NCBI RefSeq assembly: GCF_020829665.1
Contig: NZ_JAIVFT010000005.1
Location: 32,710-96,709 of the forward strand
Reading direction: 5' to 3'
DNA length: 64,000 nt
Origin: Nostoc sp. CHAB 5824
GTDB lineage: Bacteria; Cyanobacteriota; Cyanobacteriia; Cyanobacteriales; Nostocaceae
Positions 34,953-44,267 of this stretch are shown in pieces (position 1 is the stretch's first letter; the number at the start of each line of letters is the position of its first letter). The notes under the pieces were generated by a model. That model searched no databases and was not told the origin of the DNA. It saw only the letters and a list, made by a program, of their open reading frames with translations. The translations under genes and the position numbers were made by a program.

Positions 34953-36143
34953 ATGTCTAATCAACTTTCTACTCAACCTTCTTTGTCTACTCAAACCTCT
35001 AGTTCGTTATTTACGCTCACAGTTGCCCCTGCAAAAGTAATCCGTGGTTCTGGGGTGTTGCAAGCAGCCACAGCAGAGATCGCTTGCTTGGGAAGTCGTC
35101 CCTTAATTGTGGCAGGTGAGTCTACTCTCGCCATCAGCCGAAAGAATTTGCAACCAGTTTTAGAAACGCAACAGTTACATACTGCCCAAGCTTCCTATGG
35201 TGCAGATTGCTGCGAAGCTAGCCTGAAATCTTTACAGAAAACAGCAAAAGAACATAAAGCTGATGTAATTATCGGCATTGGTGGCGGCAAAGCCTTAGAT
35301 ACAGCGAAATTAGTCGCGCAACAGTTACAGTTGCCAGTAGTGACAATTCCTACCTCAGGGGCTACCTGTGCAGCTTGGAGTGCCTTATCGAATGTTTATT
35401 CGCAAGAGGGGGCGTTTCTTTACGATGTGGGGCTGTCTCGTTGTCCCGATTTATTGATACTTGATTATGACTTGATTAAAACTGCACCACAACGCACTTT
35501 AGTAGCTGGAATTGGTGATGCGATCGCTAAGTGGTATGAAGCCTCAGTTAGCAGTGGGCATTTGCAAGACACTTTAATTATTGCTGCGGTGCAACAAGCA
35601 CGAGTTTTGCGAGATATCCTCTTGCAAAAATCAGCCGCCGCCCTGCAAGAACCAGGTAGTGAAGTTTGGCGAGAAGTTGTAGACGCCACTGTTTTATTAG
35701 CTGGGGTAGTTGGAGGACTTGGAGGGGCACAGTGTCGCACAGTTGCGGCCCATGCCGTGCATAATGGTTTAACTCATATTTCAGGACATGGCAGTATTCA
35801 TGGCGAAAAAGTTGCTTTTGGGATTTTGGTGCAACTGCGTTTAGAAGAAATGCTACAAGGCAATCAACTAGCAGCATCGGCACGGCAACAGTTGTTAAAG
35901 TTTTACACAGAAATTGGACTGCCCCAAAAATTAAGTGATTTGGGATTGGGCAATATTACATTAGGCGAGTTGCAAACAGCCGCTGAAATTGCCCTAGTTT
36001 CTAATTCTGACATCCATCGACTACCATTTAAAGTCGCGCCAGAACAGTTGATGGCGGCAATGGTTTCCACCACTGCACCCATAGATAGTAAAGATATGAA
36101 TCGAGTTTCGCCCAAGGGAATGAGTGACGAGGTTGAAGCATGA
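34953..36143 (+). CDS. Iron-containing alcohol / glycerol dehydrogenase family protein
   Basis: 396 residues of the GldA-like branch of group III dehydrogenases. Residues 1-20 are a polar tail. NAD-binding GIGGGKALDTAKLVA (about 109) and the TIPTSGATCAAWSALSNVY block are present. Metal-ligand candidates are Asp in GIGDAIAKWYE and histidines in TVAAHAVHNGLTH and ISGHGSIHGEKVAFG. A cytoplasmic NAD-dependent enzyme; the alcohol or polyol substrate is unknown. It overlaps the aminotransferase by 4 bases, so the two surely act together, perhaps an oxidation followed by a transamination. Relation to the arsenic genes downstream is only positional. Confidence 0.85.
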   Translation: MSNQLSTQPSLSTQTSSSLFTLTVAPAKVIRGSGVLQAATAEIACLGSRPLIVAGESTLAISRKNLQPVLETQQLHTAQASYGADCCEASLKSLQKTAKEHKADVIIGIGGGKALDTAKLVAQQLQLPVVTIPTSGATCAAWSALSNVYSQEGAFLYDVGLSRCPDLLILDYDLIKTAPQRTLVAGIGDAIAKWYEASVSSGHLQDTLIIAAVQQARVLRDILLQKSAAALQEPGSEVWREVVDATVLLAGVVGGLGGAQCRTVAAHAVHNGLTHISGHGSIHGEKVAFGILVQLRLEEMLQGNQLAASARQQLLKFYTEIGLPQKLSDLGLGNITLGELQTAAEIALVSNSDIHRLPFKVAPEQLMAAMVSTTAPIDSKDMNRVSPKGMSDEVEA

Positions 36144-37351
36144 GTTTAAATTGGATTGTTCCAGCAGAACGTATACAAAAACTGCCACCCTATGTATTTG
36201 CCCGTTTAGATGAACTAAAAGCTAAAGCACGGGAACAAGGGCTGGATTTAATTGATTTGGGTATGGGAAACCCCGATGGTGCAACACCAGCACCAGTTGT
36301 AGAAGCTGCGATCGCCGCTTTAAAAGATCCCGCTAATCACGGTTATCCTCCTTTTGAAGGCACTGCTAGTTTCCGCCGTGCCATCACCAACTGGTATCAT
36401 CGCCGTTATGGTGTAGTTCTCGATCCTGATAGCGAAGCTTTACCACTACTGGGTTCTAAAGAAGGATTAACCCATTTAGCACTTGCCTACGTTAACCCTG
36501 GCGATTTAGTTCTGGTTCCCTCCCCAGCTTATCCCGCCCATTTTCGCGGCCCAGCGATCGCAGGCGGCAAAATCCATAGTTTGATTCTCAAACCAGAGAA
36601 TGATTGGTTAATTGATTTAGCTGCAATTCCTGACGAGGTTGCAAAACAAGCGAAAATTCTCTATTTCAACTATCCCAGCAATCCCACCGCCGCCACCGCA
36701 CCCCGCGAATTTTTTAAAGAAATCGTTGCCTTTGCCCGCAAATATGAAATTTTGCTGGTGCATGACTTGTGTTACGCCGAGTTAGCTTTTGATGGTTATC
36801 AACCCACTAGCTTGTTAGAAATTCCTGGTGCGAAAGAAATTGGTGTGGAATTTCACACCTTATCTAAAACCTACAATATGGCTGGTTGGCGCGTTGGGTT
36901 TGTGGTGGGTAATCGCCATGTCATTCAAGGTTTGCGGACGTTGAAAACTAACTTGGATTACGGCATTTTTGCAGCATTACAAACAGCAGCCGAAACCGCT
37001 TTACAACTGCCAGATGTGTATTTGCATGAAGTACAACAACGCTACCGTACCCGCCGCGATTTCCTCATTCAAGGATTAGGAGAGTTGGGTTGGGATATCC
37101 CCAAAACCAAGGCGACGATGTATCTTTGGGTTAAGTGTCCCGTTGGCGTTGGTTCCACAGATTTTGCCCTGAACGTGTTGCAGCAAACAGGCGTTGTCGT
37201 TACTCCAGGTAATGCCTTTGGAGTTGCAGGTGAGGGTTATGTAAGGATCAGTTTGATTGCCGACTGCGATCGCTTGGGTGAAGTTTTACATCGCTTCAAG
37301 CAAGCCGGCATCCGCTATCAACCTGAAGCTGTAGTCTCTGCTTCACAATAG
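36140..37351 (+). CDS. Class I/II PLP-dependent aminotransferase
   Basis: 403 residues, fold-type I aminotransferase of the aspartate / LL-diaminopimelate / AlaC-like group. LIDLGMGNPDGATP opens the domain; GSKEGLTHLALAYVNPGD, FNYPSNPTAA and VHDLCYAELAFDGY (cofactor Asp and Tyr) follow. The PLP lysine is in FHTLSKTYNMAGWRVGF (about 240), and the carboxylate-binding Arg is in YVRISLIAD. The substrate cannot be fixed from sequence. It starts inside the end of the dehydrogenase gene (ATGA overlap). Thirty bases separate its stop from arsR, so read-through into the arsenic genes is possible. Confidence 0.85.
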   Translation: MSLNWIVPAERIQKLPPYVFARLDELKAKAREQGLDLIDLGMGNPDGATPAPVVEAAIAALKDPANHGYPPFEGTASFRRAITNWYHRRYGVVLDPDSEALPLLGSKEGLTHLALAYVNPGDLVLVPSPAYPAHFRGPAIAGGKIHSLILKPENDWLIDLAAIPDEVAKQAKILYFNYPSNPTAATAPREFFKEIVAFARKYEILLVHDLCYAELAFDGYQPTSLLEIPGAKEIGVEFHTLSKTYNMAGWRVGFVVGNRHVIQGLRTLKTNLDYGIFAALQTAAETALQLPDVYLHEVQQRYRTRRDFLIQGLGELGWDIPKTKATMYLWVKCPVGVGSTDFALNVLQQTGVVVTPGNAFGVAGEGYVRISLIADCDRLGEVLHRFKQAGIRYQPEAVVSASQ

Positions 37352-37381
37352 AGATAGCATAACCTTATCAAAATCTGATTC

Positions 37382-37705
37382 ATGCAAACCCCCTCTGCTA
37401 CCATTCCTCATTTAATTGCTGCTGGCTTTCATGCTCTTTCTGATCCACTCAGGATTAATGTGCTGGAGCTGCTACGGAAGCGAGAATTATGTGTATGTGA
37501 TTTGTGCGACGCCTTGGGGGTAAATCAGTCGAAACTATCTTTTCACCTGAAAACCCTCAAGGAAGCTGGCTTAGTTAACTCCCGTCAGGAAGGGCGCTGG
37601 ATTTATTACAGTTTGAATCTGTCCCAATTTAGTGTTTTAGAGGAATATCTGGCAGATTTTAGCCATAATTCTATAATTTCATCTGCCCGTTCCTGCTGCG
37701 ATTAA
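37382..37705 (+). CDS. arsR: ArsR/SmtB family arsenic-responsive repressor
   Basis: 107 residues. A winged helix-turn-helix with HALSDPLRINVLELLRKREL, the As(III) site ELCVCDLC (Cys37, Cys39, Cys42) in the DNA-recognition region, and LSFHLKTLKEAGLVNSRQEG with RWIYYSL as the wing. Two further cysteines end the protein (SARSCCD). The family represses arsenic genes and releases DNA when As(III) binds the thiols. ATCAA-N6-TTGAT operator sites stand before pstS and before the GAPDH gene. Directly before arsR only a partial ATCA/TGAT palindrome is seen. Confidence 0.93.
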   Translation: MQTPSATIPHLIAAGFHALSDPLRINVLELLRKRELCVCDLCDALGVNQSKLSFHLKTLKEAGLVNSRQEGRWIYYSLNLSQFSVLEEYLADFSHNSIISSARSCCD

Positions 37706-37783
37706 GAAAGAGTTTAGAGCTTTAAGCCCTAGAAGTGTCAACTACGACTGATTCTGTTGGCGCTGAATTTATTTATTTAATAC

Positions 37784-37852
37784 ATCAAGTTTTTTTGATG
37801 AATTTTTATGTATAGTGCTATGCTTGATGTTGACATATCAAGTTTTTTTGAA
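37784..37852 (+). promoter_or_regulatory. ArsR operator pair and promoter before pstS
   Basis: Site 1 is an exact ATCAA-N6-TTGAT (37784-37799). Site 2 is ATCAA-N6-TTGAA (37837-37852), one base off. Both have the spacer GTTTTT, and they are 53 bases apart. A TTGACA -35-like box (37830-37835) abuts site 2, and a -10-like ATGATATA follows, so a repressor on site 2 would cover the promoter. ATCAA-N6-TTGAT is the operator form described for cyanobacterial ArsR. Confidence 0.75.
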
Positions 37853-37896
37853 ATGATATAAACATCCTTTCAAAATTACCCATAACGGTAAGGTCA

Positions 37897-38955
37897 ATGA
37901 ACGCAATAGCAAAGAAATTAGCTCTCGTATGTGGAGTATTGGCTTTTGCGACAAGTTGCACAGCCACATCCGATTCATCTACTCAAACTCAGTCGTTACC
38001 AAAGGTTACAGAAGTCACTGATTCAGCCAAGGTGAAGACGATTAAGATTGATGGTTCTAGCACAGTGTATCCGATCACGGAGGCGATCGCTAAAGAGTTT
38101 AAAGCCAACCCCAAGAATAACGCCCAAGTTCAAGTTAGCTTTTCCGGTACCGGTGGAGGATTTGAAAAATTCTGTGCTGGAGAAACAGATATTAGCAATG
38201 CCTCTCGACCCATTTTAAAGGAAGAGATGGAAGCTTGTAACAAAAATGGCGTGAGATATTACGAGTTCCCCATTGCTTTTGATGCCCTAACCGTCGCCGT
38301 TAATCTGCAAAACGACTGGGCAAAAGACATCACTAGAGCAGAATTGAAAAAGATTTGGGAACCTGCGGCTGAGGCGAAGATTACCCGTTGGAACCAAGTG
38401 CGTGCGTCTTGGCCAGATCGACCACTTTCTTTATACGGTGCAGGTAAAAAATCCGGCACTTTTGACTATTTTACAGAAGCAATAGTAGGGAAAGTTAGAG
38501 TTAGCCGCAACGACTACACAGCCAGCGAGGATGATGAAGTTTTAGTACAAGGGATTAGCCAAGACCCCAATGCTTTAGGTTACTTTGGCTATGCCTATTA
38601 CGAAGAAAACCAAGGTAAGTTAAAAGCTGTTGGTGTAGACAATGGCAAAGGGCCAGTGTTGCCGTCACGTCAAACAGTGGAAAAAGTCCAGTATCAGCCA
38701 CTGTCTCGACCTTTGTTTATCTACGCTAATTTTGAGTCTGCACAAAAGAAATCGGCAGTGAAAGACTTCATAAATTTCTACATTGAGAAAGCACCAACGA
38801 TAGTAAGCTCTGTGGGCTATGTGCCCTTACCACCTGAAGGCTATCACCTGAATAATGTTCATTTTTATGATGGAAAGGTGGGAACAGTCTTTGAAGGTGA
38901 GGCTGAACTCAATCTGACCCTTGGAGAGTTATTACGGAAACAAGCCAAGTTTTAG
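37897..38955 (+). CDS. PstS/SphX-type phosphate (oxyanion)-binding lipoprotein of the arsenic cluster
   Basis: 352 residues. A lipoprotein signal peptide with lipobox FATSC (Cys21) is followed by a linker and the PBP domain: [47 protein letters not shown], and later [28 protein letters not shown] and KSGTFD are the phosphate-contact segments. It is a periplasmic binding protein of a Pst-type transporter, but no permease or ATPase genes are here. It stands between arsR and the ArsJ-associated GAPDH and has ArsR operators before it. It may favour phosphate over arsenate or take up phosphate under arsenate stress; this role is inferred. Confidence 0.88.
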   Translation: MNAIAKKLALVCGVLAFATSCTATSDSSTQTQSLPKVTEVTDSAKVKTIKIDGSSTVYPITEAIAKEFKANPKNNAQVQVSFSGTGGGFEKFCAGETDISNASRPILKEEMEACNKNGVRYYEFPIAFDALTVAVNLQNDWAKDITRAELKKIWEPAAEAKITRWNQVRASWPDRPLSLYGAGKKSGTFDYFTEAIVGKVRVSRNDYTASEDDEVLVQGISQDPNALGYFGYAYYEENQGKLKAVGVDNGKGPVLPSRQTVEKVQYQPLSRPLFIYANFESAQKKSAVKDFINFYIEKAPTIVSSVGYVPLPPEGYHLNNVHFYDGKVGTVFEGEAELNLTLGELLRKQAKF

Positions 38956-39071
38956 GTTGGCAAGAATTAGCACTTTTACTTTAACTATTTGCAGATATTG
39001 GTGAATCACTACAGTCAAGGTGCTATTTCACACGGGGAATAGGTGCGATCGCAGGAGTACTGATATACATA

Positions 39072-39087
39072 CTCAAGCATTTTTGAT
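39072..39087 (+). promoter_or_regulatory. ArsR-type operator before the GAPDH gene
   Basis: CTCAA-GCATTT-TTGAT: one mismatch from ATCAA-N6-TTGAT, 22 bases before the start codon. It suggests that the GAPDH-arsJ part has its own ArsR-controlled promoter. Confidence 0.6.
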
Positions 39088-39109
39088 TTAAATAAACTTA
39101 GGAAAACTG

Positions 39110-40129
39110 ATGAGAGTACGTGTTGGCATCAACGGATTTGGCAGAATTGGACGGTTAGCTTTGCGGGCTGCATGGGGTTGGTCAGAGTTAGAGTTTGTCC
39201 ATATTAATGAGATTAAAGGTGGGGCTGTTACTGCCGCTCATTTGCTCAAATTTGATTCTGTTCACGGGCGTTGGACATCGGAAGTAGAAGCACAAGGCGA
39301 TGATCGCATCCTGATTGATGGCACACCCTTAAGCTTTAGTGAGCATTCCCAACATGGTGAAGTCCCTTGGGAAGATTTAGGTGTTGATCTCGTGCTGGAA
39401 TGCTCTGGTAAATTTAGGACTCCCGCCACCCTTGACCCCTATTTTAAACGGGGAGTACAGAAGGTAATTGTGGCTGCTCCGGTGAAGGAAGAAGCCTTGA
39501 ATATTGTCATGGGAGTTAATGACCAACTTTATAAGCCAGAAAAGCATAATTTGCTAACTGCGGCATCTTGTACAACTAACTGTTTAGCTCCAGTTGTGAA
39601 GGTGATCCATGAAGGCTTAGGCATTAAGCATGGAATCATTACCACAATCCATGACAACACCAATACTCAAACCATAGTCGATGCTCCTCATAAGGATCTA
39701 CGCCGCGCACGAGCTACTAGTTTGTCTCTAATTCCTACCACCACTGGATCGGCAACTGCGATCGGATTGATTTATCCTGAACTCAACGGCAAACTCAATG
39801 GTTTGGCAGTACGAGTACCATTGCTCAATGCTTCTTTGACAGACTGCGTGTTTGAAGTCGTCCGACCCACAACCGTAGAAGAAATAAATAGCTTACTAAA
39901 AACAGCTTCAGAGCAAGCACCGCTCAAAGGAATTCTGGGATATGAAGAACGTCCTTTAGTATCTATTGACTATAAAGACGATCCTCGATCTTCCATCATT
40001 GATGCCCTCTCCACAATGGTGGTAAACGAGACGCAAGTGAAAATACTGGCTTGGTATGACAACGAATGGGGCTATGCCAACCGGATGGTTGAACTCGCCC
40101 GAAAAGTAGCTCTGAGTTTGAAAAAGTAA
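39110..40129 (+). CDS. ArsJ-associated glyceraldehyde-3-phosphate dehydrogenase
   Basis: 339 residues, complete type I GAPDH. NAD-binding [16 protein letters not shown] begins the protein; the catalytic [14 protein letters not shown] has the nucleophile Cys (about 154), followed by the His of [15 protein letters not shown]-terminal [16 protein letters not shown] is typical. Immediately before arsJ, in an arsenic cluster, this is the specialised GAPDH that uses arsenate in place of phosphate to make 1-arseno-3-phosphoglycerate, the substrate of ArsJ. An operator-like site lies 22 bases upstream. The symbol is left empty because gap1/gap2/gap3 numbering cannot be given from sequence alone. Confidence 0.9.
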   Translation: MRVRVGINGFGRIGRLALRAAWGWSELEFVHINEIKGGAVTAAHLLKFDSVHGRWTSEVEAQGDDRILIDGTPLSFSEHSQHGEVPWEDLGVDLVLECSGKFRTPATLDPYFKRGVQKVIVAAPVKEEALNIVMGVNDQLYKPEKHNLLTAASCTTNCLAPVVKVIHEGLGIKHGIITTIHDNTNTQTIVDAPHKDLRRARATSLSLIPTTTGSATAIGLIYPELNGKLNGLAVRVPLLNASLTDCVFEVVRPTTVEEINSLLKTASEQAPLKGILGYEERPLVSIDYKDDPRSSIIDALSTMVVNETQVKILAWYDNEWGYANRMVELARKVALSLKK

Positions 40130-40340
40130 TGGGCATTGGGACTATTGACTGTTGACTGTTGACCGTTGACTGTTGACTGAGGAGATATAGCAAAGTGCTG
40201 AGTAAAAGCCCAGTTGCTTGCTTCAAGACTTTGAGCAATCAATACTGTCCTAACCCATGTGACTACGGCTATATTATTCTTCCTCTGCTCCTTTGCCCCT
40301 TTGCCCCTCCGCTCCTTTGCCCTCATCTCCCCACTCCCTC

Positions 40341-41603
40341 ATGGCTTCTACTACAGCTTCTAGCGCCAATTTCAAGAACTATATCCTAGTCACACTCGCC
40401 TACTGGGGTTTCACTATTACTGATGGTGCTTTGCGAATGTTGGTGTTGCTCTACTTCAACAACATTGGCTATACCCCATTACAAATTGCTTCCTTATTCC
40501 TGTTTTATGAAGTCTTCGGAGTTATTACAAACTTTTTAGGTGGTTGGATTGGTTCGCAGTTAGGGCTGAAAGTTACTCTTTACACTGGTATCGGGCTACA
40601 GGTTTTCTCGATGGTGATGCTTTCATGGCTCAATCCAGATTGGGCGCAGTGGATTGCAGTCGGTTATGTGATGGTGGCACAGGCATTTTCTGGGATTGCC
40701 AAAGACTTAACCAAGATGAGTTCTAAGAGCGCTATTCGCTTAGTAGTTCCCCAAGATGCCCAGTCGTCTTTGTTTAAGTGGGTAGCAATTCTAACGGGTT
40801 CCAAGAATGCCCTCAAAGGAGTTGGCTTCTTTGTTGGTAGCGCCCTCCTGGCTTCGGTTGGCTTCGTCAATTCCCTGTGGATCATGGCAGGGGGACTTTT
40901 TTTGATTATGTTCACTGGGCTACTGCTACCCAAAGGGATGGGCAAAATCAAGAAAAAAGTCAAGTTTAGCCAACTGTTTTCTAAGAGCCAAGAGATTAAT
41001 ATTCTCTCAGCTGCCCGATTCTTTCTATTTGGTTCACGGGATGTCTGGTTTGTTGTGGCATTACCAGTATTCTTACGGGAAATTTTAGGCTGGTCGTTTT
41101 ACCAGGTTGGTGGATTTTTGGCTTGTTGGGTGATTGGGTACGGCCTTGTTCAGTTCTTAGCACCAACACTGATCCAGCGATTTTGTTCTGGCCGTCCACC
41201 GCAATCAAAGACCATCCAGTTTTGGACATTCACTTTAACAATAGTTCCAGCTGCGATCGCTCTTGCTCTCCAACTAGGTGTAGCTGCAAATATTGTGATC
41301 GTTGGCGGACTCCTGATCTTTGGTGTAGTGTTTGCCTTTAACTCAGCAGTTCACTCTTATCTAGTATTGGCCTTTACTGATGATGACAAGGTAGCGCTGA
41401 ACGTTGGTTTTTATTACATGGCAAATTCTGGTGGTCGATTAGCTGGCACTGTCTTATCAGGTTTGATATATCAGTTTTTCGGGTTAGTTGGCTGTCTGTG
41501 GACATCCATGTTCTTTGTACTAGCAGCAGCATTGATTTCTTTGAAGCTACCCGATCCTGAACCGAGCAAAGCGATTGCCTGGAAACCTGGAGATGGAGAT
41601 TAG
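40341..41603 (+). CDS. arsJ: Organoarsenical efflux MFS transporter ArsJ
   Basis: 420 residues from the ATG at 40341; the frame is open further upstream through a C-rich low-complexity stretch that is not coding. About 12 membrane spans. The opening FKNYILVTLAYWGFTITDGA with LRMLVLLYFNNIGYTP is the ArsJ signature, then FLFYEVFGVITNFLGGWIG and GIAKDLTKMSSKSAIRLVVP. ArsJ exports 1-arseno-3-phosphoglycerate made by the GAPDH encoded 211 bases upstream, giving net arsenate removal. The gap between the two contains heptamer repeats (TTGACTG) and a C-rich run. The family call is secure because of both motif and context. Confidence 0.93.
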   Translation: MASTTASSANFKNYILVTLAYWGFTITDGALRMLVLLYFNNIGYTPLQIASLFLFYEVFGVITNFLGGWIGSQLGLKVTLYTGIGLQVFSMVMLSWLNPDWAQWIAVGYVMVAQAFSGIAKDLTKMSSKSAIRLVVPQDAQSSLFKWVAILTGSKNALKGVGFFVGSALLASVGFVNSLWIMAGGLFLIMFTGLLLPKGMGKIKKKVKFSQLFSKSQEINILSAARFFLFGSRDVWFVVALPVFLREILGWSFYQVGGFLACWVIGYGLVQFLAPTLIQRFCSGRPPQSKTIQFWTFTLTIVPAAIALALQLGVAANIVIVGGLLIFGVVFAFNSAVHSYLVLAFTDDDKVALNVGFYYMANSGGRLAGTVLSGLIYQFFGLVGCLWTSMFFVLAAALISLKLPDPEPSKAIAWKPGDGD

Positions 41604-41678
41604 GGCATTGGGCATTGGGTACTGAGAAAACTCCTCTCTAGTCCCCAATGATTAGATTTTAATTTTGAGGTTACATCC

Positions 41679-42815
41679 ATGAGTACGAATTCGCAGCCGA
41701 ATACAGCACAAGCAGGGAGTAATCTCAGTTTTTTTGAAAAATACCTCACTATTTGGGTATTTCTGTGTATCTTGGCGGGAATTGCACTAGGAAGATTATT
41801 TCCAGGGGTGGCAGTGACGCTGGATGCGTTGAGTATTTATCAAGTGTCAATTCCTATTGCAGTGTGTCTGTTTTTCATGATGTATCCCATCATGGTAAAA
41901 ATAGATTTTACTCAAGCTGCAAATGCTATCCGTGCCCCAAAACCTGTAATTCTCACCTTGGTGGTGAATTGGTTGATTAAACCATTCACGATGGTGGTAT
42001 TTTCCCAATTTTTCTTAGGTTGGTTATTTCGTCCGTTAATTGCAGGAACAGAATTAATTCGTGGTGACGAAGTAGCGATCGCCAATTCCTACATTGCTGG
42101 TACGATTTTACTGGGCATTGCTCCTTGTACTGCAATGGTGTTGTTGTGGGGTTATCTTTCCTACGGCAATCAGGGACACACTTTGATGATGGTGGCAGTT
42201 AATTCTCTGACGATGCTGTTTTTGTATGCACCTTTAGGTAGGTGGTTACTGGCAGCAAATGATTTAATAGTGCCGTGGCAAACGATTGTTTTATCGGTGC
42301 TGATTTATGTCGGATTGCCCTTAATCGCAGGAATATATAGCCGTTATTGGATTTTTCAAAACAAAGGTAAAGAGTGGTTTGAACGGAGATTTATCAAGTA
42401 TCTCAGTCCAATTGCTATTACAGCCTTACTGATTACTTTGGTTTTGCTGTTTGCGTTTAAGGGTGAATTGATTGTTAGCAATCCCTTGCACATTTTGTTA
42501 ATTGCCGTGCCACTATTCATCCAAACTAATTTTATTTTCTTGATTAGTTATGTGGCAGCCTTAAAGCTGAATATATCTTATGAGGATGCCGCACCCGCAG
42601 CATTAATTGGAGCTAGCAATCACTTTGAAGTTGCGATCGCAACAGCAGTAATCCTGTTTGGCTTAAATTCTGGTGCTGCGCTTGCTACAGTGGTAGGCGT
42701 TTTAATCGAAGTGCCAGTAATGTTGATGTTGGTTGAGGTTTGTAAGCGAACCGCCGCCTGGTTCCCACGAGAGCCGGAAAAGGCGACATTGCCAGATCCA
42801 CGTTGTAATTGCTAA
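41679..42815 (+). CDS. acr3: Arsenite efflux transporter Acr3
   Basis: 378 residues, about ten spans, of the ACR3 branch of the BART superfamily (also called arsB in cyanobacterial literature, though unrelated to E. coli ArsB). [20 protein letters not shown] and [20 protein letters not shown] open it. The essential cysteine is in [12 protein letters not shown], and [20 protein letters not shown] is near the end with its conserved glutamate (SNHFE). It exports As(III) across the cytoplasmic membrane. A 75-base gap separates it from arsJ. A miniature inverted-repeat element follows 14 bases after the stop and separates it from arsI. Confidence 0.95.
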   Translation: MSTNSQPNTAQAGSNLSFFEKYLTIWVFLCILAGIALGRLFPGVAVTLDALSIYQVSIPIAVCLFFMMYPIMVKIDFTQAANAIRAPKPVILTLVVNWLIKPFTMVVFSQFFLGWLFRPLIAGTELIRGDEVAIANSYIAGTILLGIAPCTAMVLLWGYLSYGNQGHTLMMVAVNSLTMLFLYAPLGRWLLAANDLIVPWQTIVLSVLIYVGLPLIAGIYSRYWIFQNKGKEWFERRFIKYLSPIAITALLITLVLLFAFKGELIVSNPLHILLIAVPLFIQTNFIFLISYVAALKLNISYEDAAPAALIGASNHFEVAIATAVILFGLNSGAALATVVGVLIEVPVMLMLVEVCKRTAAWFPREPEKATLPDPRCNC

Positions 42816-42829
42816 TTCGTAATTAGGAA

Positions 42830-42940
42830 TAAGCTGATGCGCGGCTAAAGTATATAAACACTCTCGATTGTCGTTAACTGTTGACGGTTAACAGTCAACA
42901 GTCATCAGGTAAATGTACAAATTAAATGCGTAACAGCTTA
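42830..42940 (+). mobile_element. Miniature inverted-repeat element, copy C, inside the arsenic cluster
   Basis: 111 bp, TAAGCTGATGCGCGGC ... TGCGTAACAGCTTA, the same orientation as copy B and about 85-90% alike by eye, with one heptamer unit fewer. It lies between acr3 and arsI, 31 bases before the arsI start, so it changes the spacing of the operon. Confidence 0.85.
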
Positions 42941-42971
42941 ATATTTTAATAATCCTATAAGGAGCAAAATT

Positions 42972-43427
42972 ATGGCACTGTTGAAAACTCATGTGGCTTT
43001 GAATGTTACTAATATTGAAAAGTCTGTAGCATTTTATCGGGCAATGTTTGGCGTGGAACCTGTGAAGTATAAAGATGACTATGCCAAGTTTGATATTGCC
43101 AGCCCAGCGCTAAATTTGACATTGAATCTGGCTCCTAGTATCCAGACTGGTGGTGCATTGTCTCACTTGGGTGTACAAGTTGAAAGTACAGAAGAAGTGG
43201 AATCTGCTATCCAAAGGTTTACGGAGGCAGGACTAGCATTGTTTACCGAGGACAACACTGATTGTTGCTATGCTTTGCAAGATAAAGTGTGGGTCACAGA
43301 TCCAGATGGGAACCGTTGGGAAGTTTTTGTGGTGAAGGTGGAAGATACAGCACCAGAAAAGAATTTGGTGACTACAGTTAATTCGGCTGGGGTAGCCAAA
43401 GCTGTTGATAAGCCCTGTTGTGCTTAG
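42972..43427 (+). CDS. arsI: ArsI/CadI-family dioxygenase (C-As lyase)
   Basis: 151 residues, one VOC double module. MALLKTHVALNVTNIEKSVA starts it. Metal-ligand candidates are His7, His65 (LSHLGVQVES) and Glu117 (RWEVFVV). The substrate thiols Cys98-Cys99 are in TDCCYALQDKVWVTDPDGNR, the ArsI signature. The C-terminal tail ends in CCA, another possible As-binding pair. ArsI cleaves the C-As bond of methylarsenite and aromatic arsenicals using Fe(II) and O2, giving As(III) that Acr3 can export. A good AAGGAGC site precedes the ATG. A GC-poor repeat region (43474-43540) separates it from arsC. Confidence 0.92.
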   Translation: MALLKTHVALNVTNIEKSVAFYRAMFGVEPVKYKDDYAKFDIASPALNLTLNLAPSIQTGGALSHLGVQVESTEEVESAIQRFTEAGLALFTEDNTDCCYALQDKVWVTDPDGNRWEVFVVKVEDTAPEKNLVTTVNSAGVAKAVDKPCCA

Positions 43428-43473
43428 AGGTTGTTTGAAAAGTGGTCGGCTGTAATTTTAGGCACTTATTCAT

Positions 43474-43540
43474 TCCCCCTAACCTCCCTTAAAAAGCGGA
43501 ATCAAAGTCCCCCTTAAAAAGGGGGATTTAGGGGGATCTA
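43474..43540. repeat. Dispersed CCCCCTTAAAAAGGGGG-type repeat
   Basis: A palindromic repeat block (CCCCCTTAAAAAGGGGG followed by ATTTAGGGGGATC), with a diverged partner CCTCCCTTAAAAAGCGG just before it. A very common intergenic element in cyanobacteria. It can fold as a hairpin after the arsI stop. Confidence 0.75.
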
Positions 43541-43666
43541 GAACGTTTTGCTACCGACAAGGAGACTTTTTAAACATCCTCTTAGAGTAAACCTAACTAC
43601 AAAGTATTGCCAGAAGCAAAAGTCGCCTCTGGTGACTTAGGTAGAACAAAAAGAGGGGGAGGAATT

Positions 43667-44062
43667 ATGAAAAAAGTGATGTTTGTTTGTAAGCATAATT
43701 CCCGCCGTTCCCAAATGACAGAGGGTTTTGCACATACATTCGGCGAAAATAAAATTGCTGTCACAAGTTCTGGTTTAGCACCAAGTGAAGTAGATCCTAT
43801 AACTGTTGAAGTGATGGCAGAAATTGACATTGATATCAGCAATCAAACCTCAAAGCCTTTAAATGATTTCAATGCGGAAGATTATGATGCTGTGATTTCA
43901 TTATGTGGTTGTGGTGTTAACTTACCCGAAAAGTGGGTGTTAAGAGATGTGTTTGAAGATTGGCAACTTGATGATCCAGCAGAGCAATCAATTGAAGTTT
44001 TTCGCCGGATTAGAGATGAAGTTAAGCAACGAGTTGTGCAGTTAATTGAGTCTCTGAGTTAA
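43667..44062 (+). CDS. arsC: Arsenate reductase, low-molecular-weight phosphatase type
   Basis: 131 residues from the ATG at 43667, which has a strong GGGGGAGGA upstream. The P-loop VCKHNSRRSQMTEG carries the nucleophile Cys8. CGCGVNLPEKWVLRD has further cysteines (about 84 and 86), and the general-acid Asp is in EDWQLDDPAE. This is the pI258-like fold; cyanobacterial members use glutathione/glutaredoxin. It reduces As(V) to As(III) for export by Acr3. It closes the arsenic cluster; the next gene is convergent. Confidence 0.93.
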   Translation: MKKVMFVCKHNSRRSQMTEGFAHTFGENKIAVTSSGLAPSEVDPITVEVMAEIDIDISNQTSKPLNDFNAEDYDAVISLCGCGVNLPEKWVLRDVFEDWQLDDPAEQSIEVFRRIRDEVKQRVVQLIESLS

Positions 44063-44267
44063 CAATTGATATCAAAATTTTGACTACTATATAGCAATCC
44101 TATCTGATTGGTGAAAATTTACGGTGTCTAGATACGCGACTTTTTGGAGAAGTCAGGGATCTAACTTTTCAAGAATGATTTATTACTGCTATGCGCGATC
44201 GCTAGTTATGAAATTGGCAACAGCTTTTAGTGCCGAGACTGATGAAGTCCATTGCGGTATGGTTGCT

